A DNA stretch of 64,000 bases from NCBI GenBank assembly GCA_963783245.1, contig CAWAMS010000003.1:124001-188000 (forward strand). The letters are read 5' to 3'. Of this stretch, positions 52,390 to 60,558 are shown piece after piece. Made by a program: the position numbers and the translations under genes. The DNA is from Bog-473 sp963783245 (GTDB lineage: Bacteria > Actinomycetota > Acidimicrobiia > Acidimicrobiales > RAAP-2). The notes below the pieces were generated by a model. That model did not search any database. It had not been told where the DNA came from and worked only from the letters and a program-made list of their open reading frames with translations. Position 1 is the stretch's first letter. Each line of letters opens with the position of its first letter.

Positions 52390-53193
52390 ATGGACTACCA
52401 GCATCTCAAGGTCGAGCGGCACGGACCCGTCGGCTGGCTGATCAACGACAGACCACAACAGCTGAACGCCATGAACGCGGCGATGCGGGACGAGTTCGCC
52501 CTGGCCTGGATCGAGCTGCGTGACGATCCCGAAGTCCGGGTGATCGTCCACACAGGCGAAGGTCGTGATTTTCAGACCGGGGTCGATGTGACCGAGATCG
52601 CCAGCGACGGTCTCGGCATGCAGCGCTACCGCGAGGGACTCGAAGACCTCGACATCCACTTCACGGCGTGGCATCAGAAGGTCTGGAAACCCGTGATCAC
52701 CGCGGTGAACGGCATCTGCGCCGGTGGCGGGCTGCACTGGGTCGCCGATGCGGACATCGTCATCGCCGCCTCCGACGCCACGTTCTTCGATCCACACGTC
52801 TCGGTGGGACAGGTCGTCGCCATCGAAGCCATCGGTCTCCTCCGCAAGATGCCGGCCGAAGCGGTGATGCGGATGGCCCTGGTGGGCCGACACGAACGGA
52901 TGCAGGCACAGAGGGCACTCGAGCTCGGGATGATCAGCCAGATCGTCGATCCTCCCGAACGACTGCGAGAAGCCGCGCAAGAACTGGCCGAGAAGATCGC
53001 CCGGAACTCCCCAGCCGCAATGGCGGCGACCAAACGCGCACTGTGGGGTGCCTTCGAGCTTGGCTTGACGGACGCCTGCAAGGCCGGGGCGAGGGAACTG
53101 ATCTCCATGTGGGGCCATCCCGACCAGAGTGAGGGCCCCCTCGCGTTCGCCGAGAAGCGACCGCCGAACTGGCTCGCCCCTGAACCCGCCTGA
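52390..53193 (+). CDS. Crotonase-fold protein with His at both usual Glu positions, copy 2
   Basis: A 267-residue paralog of 50489-51202, with the same HGPVGWLINDRP start, AVNGICAGGGLHWVADADIV (His for Glu144) and FFDPHVSVGQVVAIEAIGLL (PH for PE/Glu164). The C-terminus differs, with GHPDQSEGPLAFAEKRPPNW, the usual EGxxAFxEKRxPxW tail of acyl-CoA crotonases. ATG 52390 has GAGAGGAG about six bases upstream. Two similar copies bracketing the binding-fold gene suggest specialised paralogs acting on one pathway. Confidence 0.9.
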   Translation: MDYQHLKVERHGPVGWLINDRPQQLNAMNAAMRDEFALAWIELRDDPEVRVIVHTGEGRDFQTGVDVTEIASDGLGMQRYREGLEDLDIHFTAWHQKVWKPVITAVNGICAGGGLHWVADADIVIAASDATFFDPHVSVGQVVAIEAIGLLRKMPAEAVMRMALVGRHERMQAQRALELGMISQIVDPPERLREAAQELAEKIARNSPAAMAATKRALWGAFELGLTDACKAGARELISMWGHPDQSEGPLAFAEKRPPNWLAPEPA

Positions 53194-53197
53194 CCGG

Positions 53198-54772
53198 ATG
53201 GCCGCCCAGACCGTGCCGGCCGTGCTGCGCGAGGCGGCCGATCGCTTCGGGGACCTCGACGCGATCGTCGACGGCGACCGGAGACTGACCTTCGCCGGTG
53301 TGCGCGAGGCGGTCAGTGGGCTCGAGCGCGCGCTCATCGGCTCGGGCGTCGGCCCCGGCGATCGAGTGGCCCTCTGGGCCCCGAACGGCCTCGATTGGGT
53401 GACCATCTCCTTCGCCGTCTACGGCGTCGGCGCCATCCTTGTGCCGGTCAATACCCGTTACAAGGGACAGGAGGCGGCGCACCTCCTCGAGACCGCCGGT
53501 GTCACGCTGCTCTTCACGGTCACCGATTTCCTCGGCGTCGACTATGTGCAACTGCTCGCGGGCGCGCTGCCCGAGGGCAGGCGACCGCAGACGATCGTGG
53601 TGAGTGGCCGGACCGGCAAGGGCGCCGTCGCGTGGTCGACCTTCCTCGAGCGGGGGAAGGGCGTCGGTGCCGAAGTGGCGGTGGACCGGGCGAACGGCGT
53701 CGAGGCCGACAACCCGAGCGACATCATCTTCACTTCAGGCACGACCGGCCTTCCGAAAGGGGCGGTGCTCCGCCAGGGCGCGAGTGTCGAGACGTACCGG
53801 CAATGGACACGCGCAGTCGGCCTCACCCGGGGGGACCGCATGCTCGTGGTCTACCCCTTTTTCCATACGGCCGGCCTCAAATCGTGCATCCTCGCCTCCT
53901 TTCTGGTTGGATGCACCCTCGTGACCCACCCGGTGTTCGACGTCGCCTCCGTCGTCGCCCGGGTCGAAGAAGAGAGGATCACGGTCCTGCCCGGGCCGCC
54001 CTCTGTGTTCCAGTCGATCCTGGCCCACCCGGACTTCGCGTCGTTTCCCCTCGAGACGCTCCGGCTCTCGGTCACAGGAGCTGCCGTGGTCCCCGTCGAG
54101 CTGATCGCCCAGATGCGTGCGCGGATGGGCCTCGAATCTGTCGTCACGGCCTACGGACTGACCGAAACCCACGGCACTGCGACAGTCTGCGAACAGAGCG
54201 ACTCGATCGAGACGATTGCCACGACGGTCGGTCATCCGCTCGATGGTCTCGAGCTGCGCATCGTGGACGACGGCGGCGCCGATCAGCCGGTCGAGGTGGC
54301 GGGCGAGGTCCTCGTCCGTGGGTTCAACGTGATGACCGAGTATTTCGACGATCCCGAAGGAACCCGAGCGGCCATCGACCCGGAGGGCTGGCTGCGGACC
54401 GGTGACGTCGGTTTTCTGGGGAACGACGGTTACCTCCGTATCGTCGACCGCAAGAAGGACATCGTTGTCGTCGGCGGCTTCAACGTCTCCTCGGCCGAGG
54501 TCGAGGCCATGCTCTTGCAGCACGCAGACATCGCCCAGGCAGCTGTCGTTGCCATGCCGGACGCGCGGCTCGGGGAGGTGACGGCGGCGTTCGTCGTGGC
54601 GCGCACAAACTGCCGGCCCGATCCCGAAGAGGTGGTCCGGTGGTGCCGGGACCGGATGGCCAACTTCAAGGTGCCTCGCCGCGTCGAGATCGTTGCCGCA
54701 CTCCCGCTCAACGCCAGCGGCAAGGTGCTGAAACGGGAGCTTCGTGAACGGCTCACCGCGTCGAACGACTAG
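53198..54772 (+). CDS. fadD3: FadD3-like acyl-CoA ligase
   Basis: A 524-residue ANL ligase with TVPAVLREAADRFGDLDAIV, ALWAPNGLDWVTISFAVYGV, PSDIIFTSGTTGLPKGAVLR (ATP loop), FFHTAGLKSCILASFLVGCT, ITVLPGPPSVFQSILAHPDF, VTAYGLTETHGTATVCEQSD, GWLRTGDVGFLGNDGYLRIV and NASGKVLKRELRERL (catalytic Lys). The order and spacing of these resemble mycobacterial FadD3, the ligase for the HIP CoA step of steroid ring C/D degradation. That match rests on memory and by-eye comparison, so the substrate is not settled. ATG 53198 begins five bases after the crotonase stop. Confidence 0.85.
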   Translation: MAAQTVPAVLREAADRFGDLDAIVDGDRRLTFAGVREAVSGLERALIGSGVGPGDRVALWAPNGLDWVTISFAVYGVGAILVPVNTRYKGQEAAHLLETAGVTLLFTVTDFLGVDYVQLLAGALPEGRRPQTIVVSGRTGKGAVAWSTFLERGKGVGAEVAVDRANGVEADNPSDIIFTSGTTGLPKGAVLRQGASVETYRQWTRAVGLTRGDRMLVVYPFFHTAGLKSCILASFLVGCTLVTHPVFDVASVVARVEEERITVLPGPPSVFQSILAHPDFASFPLETLRLSVTGAAVVPVELIAQMRARMGLESVVTAYGLTETHGTATVCEQSDSIETIATTVGHPLDGLELRIVDDGGADQPVEVAGEVLVRGFNVMTEYFDDPEGTRAAIDPEGWLRTGDVGFLGNDGYLRIVDRKKDIVVVGGFNVSSAEVEAMLLQHADIAQAAVVAMPDARLGEVTAAFVVARTNCRPDPEEVVRWCRDRMANFKVPRRVEIVAALPLNASGKVLKRELRERLTASND

Positions 54773-54815
54773 GGCTCGTCTCGTCACTCACACATCCGCT
54801 TCGAGAGAGGGAACC

Positions 54816-55679
54816 ATGGAGTTCTACCTGTTTCTGCCCCAGATGCGGCTCACCATGCCTGAGCTCGTCGACAAGGCCCGGGCGGCTGAGGCCGCCGGGT
54901 TCACCGGGTTCGCCGGCATGGACCACCTTGCGCCGCCGCTTGCCTTCGAGCAGCCGATGTACGAGGCAATGGTGACCACGACCTGGATCGCGTCCCAGAC
55001 GGAGCGGCTGCGGGTTGGTTCCCTGGTGCTCTGCGACTCCTTCCGGCACCCTGCGATGCTGGCCCGAGAGGCCGTTTCGATCGACCACGCCTCCGGGGGC
55101 CGATTCGATCTCGGCATCGGGTGGGGCTCGGTCCCCGAAGAGCTGGCGACGTTCGGAGTCGGCCCGACCGAACCGTCGATTCGAGTCGCCCGGATGAAGG
55201 AGACACTCGAGATCGTGACGGCGCTGTGGGCCGGAGAGACGGTGCACCACGAAGGTGAACATTTTGTCCTCGAGAACGCGCGCCAAGCACCCGGACCCCT
55301 GCGACACATTCCCATCGTCATCGGAGGTGCCGGGCGCAAGACCATGCAGCTGGTCTCCACCTATGCCGACTGGTGGAACGTCCACGTCGGCATCATCGAC
55401 CGGCTGGAGATGATGCGCCCGCTGGCCGGAGATGCCCGGGTTTCGCTGCAACTCCAGGTCGCCTTCGTCCACTCGGAGACGGACCGGGCGGAGGTCACCG
55501 AGACGACGCACCGCCGGTTCGGGCGATCGCCCACCATCGGCACGGCCGTCGAGTTGGTCGATCACTTCGGACACCTGGCGGAGAGCGGGGTCGAGCGCGC
55601 CTACGTCTGGTTTTGCGACTTCGCGCAGACCCGGACCATCGCAGCGTTCGGCCAGGAGGTCATCGCATCACTCTCCTGA
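54816..55679 (+). CDS. LLM-class F420- or flavin-dependent oxidoreductase
   Basis: A 287-residue luciferase-like protein: MEFYLFLPQMRLTMPELVDK, GFTGFAGMDHLAPPLAFEQP (active-site region), RLRVGSLVLCDSFRHPAMLA, FDLGIGWGSVPEELATFGVG and IPIVIGGAGRKTMQLVSTYA (phosphate-binding). The C-terminal VERAYVWFCDFAQTRTIAAF is typical of the actinobacterial group. It probably uses F420 and acts on a pathway intermediate or cofactor. ATG 54816 has GAGAGAGGG six bases upstream. It is the last gene of the plus-strand run. Confidence 0.88.
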   Translation: MEFYLFLPQMRLTMPELVDKARAAEAAGFTGFAGMDHLAPPLAFEQPMYEAMVTTTWIASQTERLRVGSLVLCDSFRHPAMLAREAVSIDHASGGRFDLGIGWGSVPEELATFGVGPTEPSIRVARMKETLEIVTALWAGETVHHEGEHFVLENARQAPGPLRHIPIVIGGAGRKTMQLVSTYADWWNVHVGIIDRLEMMRPLAGDARVSLQLQVAFVHSETDRAEVTETTHRRFGRSPTIGTAVELVDHFGHLAESGVERAYVWFCDFAQTRTIAAFGQEVIASLS

Positions 55680-55752
55680 GGTCATTTCTCATGGGAAATT
55701 TATGCAATTCGAAGAGTGCTCAGATATTCAGGGACAAGACTGGCTTCCAGGA

Positions 55753-55793
55753 ACGAAGTGGTCTTTCGGACACGAGAACGGTCCGCACTTCGT
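55753..55793 (+). promoter_or_regulatory. Two-part hairpin in the leader of the small membrane-protein gene
   Basis: ACGAAGTG (55753-55760) pairs with CACTTCGT (55786-55793), and inside it CGGAC (55767-55771) pairs with GTCCG (55781-55785). It ends 15 bases before ATG 55809, so it could control translation. It has no T-tract. Confidence 0.5.
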
Positions 55794-55808
55794 GAGAAAA
55801 GAGGAACC

Positions 55809-56036
55809 ATGTTGGTCTTCGTCAGTATTGCGTCGCTCGCGGTGGTCGTGTGGGGGGTTTTCGACGTGGCACGACGTCCGACGTTGGCTCTCGCCCCGAA
55901 ATGGAAGGCACTCTGGATCGCCGGAATGATCGGCGGGTGGTTCCTCTTCGGGGCCATCGGCGCCCTCGTCTCGATCGTCTACCTGGCCGGGCCGCGGCGG
56001 CGACTGAACGCTGATCGTTACTCCAGCCGCTACTAA
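55809..56036 (+). CDS. Small two-span membrane protein
   Basis: A 75-residue protein. Two spans (MLVFVSIASLAVVVWGVFDV, about 1-20, and WIAGMIGGWFLFGAIGALVS, about 33-52) flank a cytoplasmic-like KW stretch, and it ends in the basic GPRRRLNADRYSSRY. It resembles the small PLD-nuclease-N/TIGR-type membrane proteins of actinobacteria only in size and layout. AGAGGAACC supplies the ribosome site at ATG 55809. The preceding leader has a strong hairpin. Function unknown. Confidence 0.75.
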   Translation: MLVFVSIASLAVVVWGVFDVARRPTLALAPKWKALWIAGMIGGWFLFGAIGALVSIVYLAGPRRRLNADRYSSRY

Positions 56037-56198
56037 GCCGCGCACGACATGGGACCTCGGCCGGCTATGACTGCCTCGAGTTGCCGGGCGCCCCGGGGCT
56101 TTCTCTGATCGGTGAGCGCGGCGTTGCCGCGGGAATAGGCTGACGCCGGAGGCAGGGATCGGGCCGGAGGCCGGACTCCGGATCGAAGGGAGAGCGGG

Positions 56199-58239
56199 TT
56201 GGTCGCAATGGACGGACCCCAGGACCTCCACGGCCGCAAGCTCGCCCTGGTCTTCTCGGGGTTGCTCCTCGTCATGCTCATGGCGGCGCTGGACTCCACA
56301 ATCGTGGCGACCGCCTTGCCCACCATCGCCGGCGACCTCGGCGGACTGAATCACATCTCATGGGTGACCACGGCATATCTGCTCGCCCAGACCATCGTGA
56401 CGCCGCTGTACGGAAAGCTCGGCGACCAGTACGGACGCCGGATCGTCCTTCAGGTCGGCCTGGTGATCTTCCTCCTCGGATCCGCCCTGTGCGGCTTCAG
56501 CCAGAATTTTGCCGAGTTGATCGCATTCCGGGCGTTCCAAGGGTTGGGCGGCGGTGGCCTCATGGTCAGCGCGCAGGCCGCCATCGGCGACGTGGTGCCG
56601 CCCCGTCGGCGCGGTCGGTACCAGGGCCTGTTCGGTGCGGTATTCGGGCTCGCCACCGTGATCGGGCCCTTGCTGGGGGGGGCGTTGACGACCAACCTCT
56701 CATGGCGCTGGATCTTCTACATAAACCTGCCGATCGGCATCCTGGCGCTCGTCGTGTTGGCCGTCACCTTCCCGTCGGTGGCCGTTCGCGTCAAACACCG
56801 CATCGACTACTTGGGTGCCGGTCTGCTGGCGCTGAGCCTGGCCGCGCTGGTCCTCATGGTCAGTCTGGGCGGGACCACCTACGCCTGGTCCTCCGTCCAG
56901 ATACTCGGCCTGGGTGCCCTCACCCTGGTCGCCCTGGGTGGCTTCGTGATCGCCGAGCGGCAGGCCAAAGAACCCGTACTCCCTCTGAAGCTGCTCCAGA
57001 ACCAGGTCTTCGTGACCGCGGGCATCGTCGCGCTCCTTCTCGGATTCGCCATGTTCGGGACCATCACATTCCTCCCCCTCTACTTTCAGGTGGTCAAGGG
57101 GGCCTCACCGACGGGATCGGGTCTGGACCTGCTCCCGCTGATGGCCGGCCTCCTGATCACGTCGATCGTGGGTGGTCAGATCGTGTCGCGCACCGGCCGG
57201 TACCGGGTGTTCCCGATCGTCGGTACGGCCATCATGACCCTCGGGCTCTTTCTCCTGTCGCGCCTGTCTCCCGAGACGTCCACGCTGACGGTCTCCGTGT
57301 CCATGTTCGTGACCGGCTTCGGGATCGGCCTGGTCATGCAGGTCTTGGTGGTCGCAGTACAGAACGCAGTCGGTTACGAGGAGCTCGGCGTCGCAACCTC
57401 GGGCAATACGCTGTTCCGCAATATCGGGAGCTCGGTCGGCACCGCTGTCGTCGGCACCATTTTCGCCACCGAATTGGCAAGTCACCTGCGCGCCGATTTC
57501 CCGCACGCGCCCGTGTCCCAGCTCAGCACCTCGCACCTCAACTCGGCCGCATTGGCCCACCTGCCGCCCTCGGTGCACGCAACGTACCTGGCCGCGTTCG
57601 CCGGATCGTTGGACACGGCATTCAAGGTGGCGGGCTTCGTCTCCATCATCGCTTTCGTCGCATCGTGGTTCATCAAGGAGCTCCCGATGCGCACGACGAC
57701 GACCACGGAGAACATCGGAGGTGCCTTCGGCGCACCCGGCTCCGGCGACTCGCTCGCCGAGATCCTCCGGGCGTTGAGCGTCCTGGTCGGCCGTCAACAG
57801 ATGCGGGACTGGCTCCAGCGAGTCGCCCTCGAAGCCGGGTCAGACCTGCCCCTTGCCGACGGCTGGGTGTTGGTCCAGCTCCGCCGGAATCCGTCAGCGG
57901 ACCTGACGGACCTCGCCGTCGCCCAGAAGATCCCGGCGCACACCCTCGACGGGGCGGTGGCCGACCTCACCGAACGTGGACTGCTCGCCGCCCCCGTGGA
58001 CGATGCCGAAACCATGGAGCAGTCGCCCCCCGGCGCTCAGCCCCAGCGGCGCCGTCGTGGCCGATCAACTCATCGACGCCGTGCGCACACGGCTCGAGGG
58101 ACTGCTGGACGGGTGGTCTCCCGAGCACTACCCCGAGCTGGTGCATGTCCTGGGCCAGTTCGCCTCGGACATCGTCCCGGGGGCACCCGCACTGTCCGGC
58201 TCGGGTGCCGGACCGGACTCGATCACCCTCGGTCACTGA
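56199..58239 (+). CDS. MFS multidrug exporter (DHA2/EmrB type) with C-terminal winged-helix-like domain, one frame shift
   Basis: A ~680-residue transporter. The membrane part has ~14 spans. Diagnostic motifs are AALDSTIVATALPTIAGDLG (motif D1), LGDQYGRRIVLQVGL (motif A), FRAFQGLGGGGLMVSAQAAI, and GLFGAVFGLATVIGPLLGGA (motif C of drug antiporters). The C-terminal ~150 residues include DWLQRVALEAGSDLPLADGW and LVQLRRNPSADLTDLAVAQK, like a MarR/winged-helix domain that probably senses or regulates. A shift at the CCCCCC run 58026-58031 leads to VVADQLIDAVRTRLEGLLDG and the TGA 58239. Proton-driven drug efflux is likely; substrates unknown. GTG/TTG alternatives near 56190 exist. Confidence 0.88.
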
Positions 58240-58257
58240 CCGTCGTCACACCGAGGG
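58226..58257. terminator. Convergent hairpin between MFS and SDR genes
   Basis: CCCTCGGT (58226-58233) and ACCGAGGG (58250-58257) are perfect inverted 8-bp arms with a 16-base loop, overlapping both gene ends. A bidirectional terminator is probable. Confidence 0.5.
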
Positions 58258-59199
58258 CGAGAACCACGGCGCGGCCATCACGAGTGACAGCTCCCAGAGG
58301 CGTCGGGACGTGTCAGGATCGGCGACCGAGGCGTCGAACCCGGACCACACATGCACATCGGGGCCGGCCGGGACGGCCTCGTCGCAGTCCTCGAGGACGA
58401 GGCCCCCGCGGCCTTCGAGCTCGGGTGCCGTCGCCGCCCACACTGTTGTCGCGGCCGCCTGCGCCACGGTCTTGAGCATCGGGTTGGGTCGACCGTCCTC
58501 GTCCATGAACCCGATCGCCCGTTTCAGCTCTTCACCGTGATACCTCTGCAGTCCGGTCAACGCTGACCCCGGGAGTATCGCGTTGGCGGTGATGCCCTCC
58601 CGACCCCAGCGGCGAGTCGCTTCCTGCGCGAAGAGGATGTTCGCGCTCTTCGACTCGCCGTAGGCAAGGCCCCAGGAGTGTTCCCGGGCCTTCCACTGCA
58701 GATCGTCGAGGTGGACCGGATTCCCCTTGTGGGCGGCCGAGCTCACGACGACGATCCGGGCGCCGCGGTCGATCATGCGGTCGTGCAGCAGCTGGGCGAG
58801 CAGAAAGTGACCAAGGTGATTCGTCGCAAATCGGACCTCGAGGCCGTTGGACAAATGCGAGTCCGGGGTGTTCGAGACCCCGGCGTTGGCGATGAGGAGA
58901 TCAACCGGACCGGACACGCCCGCGACGAAGGCGGCGACCGAATCAAGGTCTCGCAGGTCCAGGTGTCGGACCTCGAGCTCGCCTCGTGCCACCGGGGCGA
59001 GGGACCGGGCGACCACCTCGCCGGACGGGACGTCCCGCACGGCGAGGACGACGTCAGCACCGGCGATGGCGAGACCGCGCGCGGTCTCGACACCGATGCC
59101 CGACGAAGCTCCGGTCACAATCGCGACGCGGCCGGCGATGTCGGCCGCCCGGGCAACGTCCTCGGCTGTCGCCTCGCGGTCGAAACGTATCGTCGTCAA
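58246..59199 (-). CDS. Short-chain dehydrogenase/reductase (retinol dehydrogenase-like)
   Basis: A 317-residue SDR: GRVAIVTGASSGIGVETARG (about 24-43), DLLIANAGVSNTPDSHLSNG (NAG), RIVVVSSAAHKGNPVHLDDL (catalytic Ser) and AYGESKSANILFAQEATRRW (Tyr/Lys). The NHLGHFLLAQLL helix and size match the retinol-dehydrogenase-like oxidoreductases. TTG 59199 is chosen because it overlaps the TGA of the DUF gene (TTGA) and gives the expected N-terminus. It is coupled to the upstream DUF7064/7065-type gene. Substrate unknown. Confidence 0.88.
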   Translation of the reverse strand: MTTIRFDREATAEDVARAADIAGRVAIVTGASSGIGVETARGLAIAGADVVLAVRDVPSGEVVARSLAPVARGELEVRHLDLRDLDSVAAFVAGVSGPVDLLIANAGVSNTPDSHLSNGLEVRFATNHLGHFLLAQLLHDRMIDRGARIVVVSSAAHKGNPVHLDDLQWKAREHSWGLAYGESKSANILFAQEATRRWGREGITANAILPGSALTGLQRYHGEELKRAIGFMDEDGRPNPMLKTVAQAAATTVWAATAPELEGRGGLVLEDCDEAVPAGPDVHVWSGFDASVADPDTSRRLWELSLVMAAPWFSPSV

Positions 59200-60233
59200 G
59201 CCAGGTTCTTCGGTGCCGTCGAACGCTCCAGCATGCCGGTGCCGACCTCGCCATCCCAGGTGTACCGGGCAATGGCCTGCTGCAGTTGCAGACCTCCTCC
59301 CACGTCGGGCGGCATGACGTGGAACGTCGACACGACGGTCGTGCCGCCGATCGACACCTTCTCGCCCTTCTCGGTCTGCAGCACACACGGCACGTCCTCG
59401 CCCTCGGGGACGAGCGTGCGAAGCCAGGGCGCATCAACGACGCGCGCGGGGATTAGGGGCCCGTCACCCGCGAAGATGTACCCCTCGTTGTACGTGTCCT
59501 TGCCGTCGTCGCGGGGTGGGTAGGCGATATAAGCGAACCCGCGGCCGCTCGGGAAGAGCCCGGCTTGCCAGGCGTGGCCGCGCAACTTGGCCACCCGGCG
59601 AATGCTCTGACGACGGATGCGGTTCGCTCCCCCGTTGATCTCGTAGGTGTCGTCGCCGACGCGGAGTGTGCCGCTGGCTCGACTCAGCTGCTCAAAACGC
59701 CAGGGGTGGCCCATCAGGTCACCCTCTTCTTGCGTGTCGAGCACCCGCTTCGCGTCTTCGAGCAAGGCGCCGTTCGTCCAGGGAGGCACGACGGGCCGGA
59801 TGTCGACCTCCAGGTGGATCGGGACCGATGCTCCCTGCCCGGGCGTGGCACCATCTATCTGGGCCTTGGCCGAGCTGGCGATCGCGTCGCCGTCCACGCG
59901 CAGACGCAGATGGCCGAACGGTTCGACGAGCTCGAACGACAAGGGCCCGGCGCCGAGCAGGCGGGGTTTCCCATCTCGCCCCAACGGGTCGTGTACCGGG
60001 CCGGGGCCGAAGATGTTGAAGACGCGGCCATCAGCAAACGCCACATTGACCTGGACGTCGTGCGTCTCCCATTGATCGGCCACTGCCTCCACGCCGATCC
60101 GCGGCAGTCCGAGCTCCTGACCATCGTCCCAGATCCACGCATTGACAGACTCTCGCATCTCGGGATCGGCAGGCTGCTCGGCAAAGACGAATTCGAGTTC
60201 GTCGCTGAGGCCCCCCGTCAGATCAGTAGCCAC
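59196..60233 (-). CDS. DUF7064/DUF7065-type lipocalin-like protein
   Basis: A 345-residue protein without signal peptide. Features are ESVNAWIWDDGQELGLPRIG, LSFELVEPFGHLRLRVDGDA, EVDIRPVVPPWTNGALLEDA, RFEQLSRASGTLRVGDDTYE and RRVAKLRGHAWQAGLFPSGR. The layout of two beta-barrel-like halves resembles the AttH/lipocalin-related DUF7064-DUF7065 family; the domain name is from memory. Such proteins are often near steroid or lipid catabolism genes. GTG 60233 starts the conserved part; longer in-frame codons to 60302 lack family features. The stop overlaps the SDR start. A palindrome lies upstream. Confidence 0.72.
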   Translation of the reverse strand: MATDLTGGLSDELEFVFAEQPADPEMRESVNAWIWDDGQELGLPRIGVEAVADQWETHDVQVNVAFADGRVFNIFGPGPVHDPLGRDGKPRLLGAGPLSFELVEPFGHLRLRVDGDAIASSAKAQIDGATPGQGASVPIHLEVDIRPVVPPWTNGALLEDAKRVLDTQEEGDLMGHPWRFEQLSRASGTLRVGDDTYEINGGANRIRRQSIRRVAKLRGHAWQAGLFPSGRGFAYIAYPPRDDGKDTYNEGYIFAGDGPLIPARVVDAPWLRTLVPEGEDVPCVLQTEKGEKVSIGGTTVVSTFHVMPPDVGGGLQLQQAIARYTWDGEVGTGMLERSTAPKNLA

Positions 60234-60317
60234 ACACCCTCCCCATTGTTCAACAGGCCCTATCGGTCCCTTCAAAAGGGTAGGGGCAGACAGAACGCCC
60301 ATTCAACCTAAATCTGA

Positions 60318-60330
60318 TTGACTAAGTCAA
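60318..60330. promoter_or_regulatory. Inverted-repeat site between DUF gene and solute-binding gene
   Basis: TTGACT-A-AGTCAA: perfect 6-bp arms with a 1-bp spacer. It lies 85 bases upstream of the DUF gene (minus) and 229 bases before the solute-binding-protein gene. Regulator unknown. Confidence 0.45.
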
Positions 60331-60398
60331 GAATAACTGATACTCTGCCGCCGGTTTCGCCCCGAGCAGCCGCGTCCTCGGCGAGGAATCGTCTTCCT

Positions 60399-60426
60399 AT
60401 CGTATTACGATTCCATAACGTATTAC
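60399..60426. promoter_or_regulatory. Inverted repeat plus direct repeat in the promoter region of the solute-binding gene
   Basis: ATCGTA-T-TACGAT (60399-60411) is a perfect inverted repeat. CGTATTAC occurs at 60401-60408 and again at 60419-60426, an 18-bp repeat distance, or nearly two helical turns. This AT-rich patch in GC-rich DNA resembles a paired TetR- or MarR-type operator. Confidence 0.5.
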
Positions 60427-60558
60427 ACGGTCACGTAAAGGGGGGGTGTCGACGGTGATGACTGTGGCAATGCCGCGCACCTGTGCGCCCAGCGGTGATG
60501 GCCCAGCGGCGGAGAAAAGGGCTGCGATCAATTCTCTATTGACCACGGGAGGTCACCC

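Noticed and set aside
56360..58540. 726-residue plus-strand frame over the MFS gene
   Set aside because: Arg/Pro-rich shadow of the transporter; only its small C-terminal overlap region coincides with the shifted tail.
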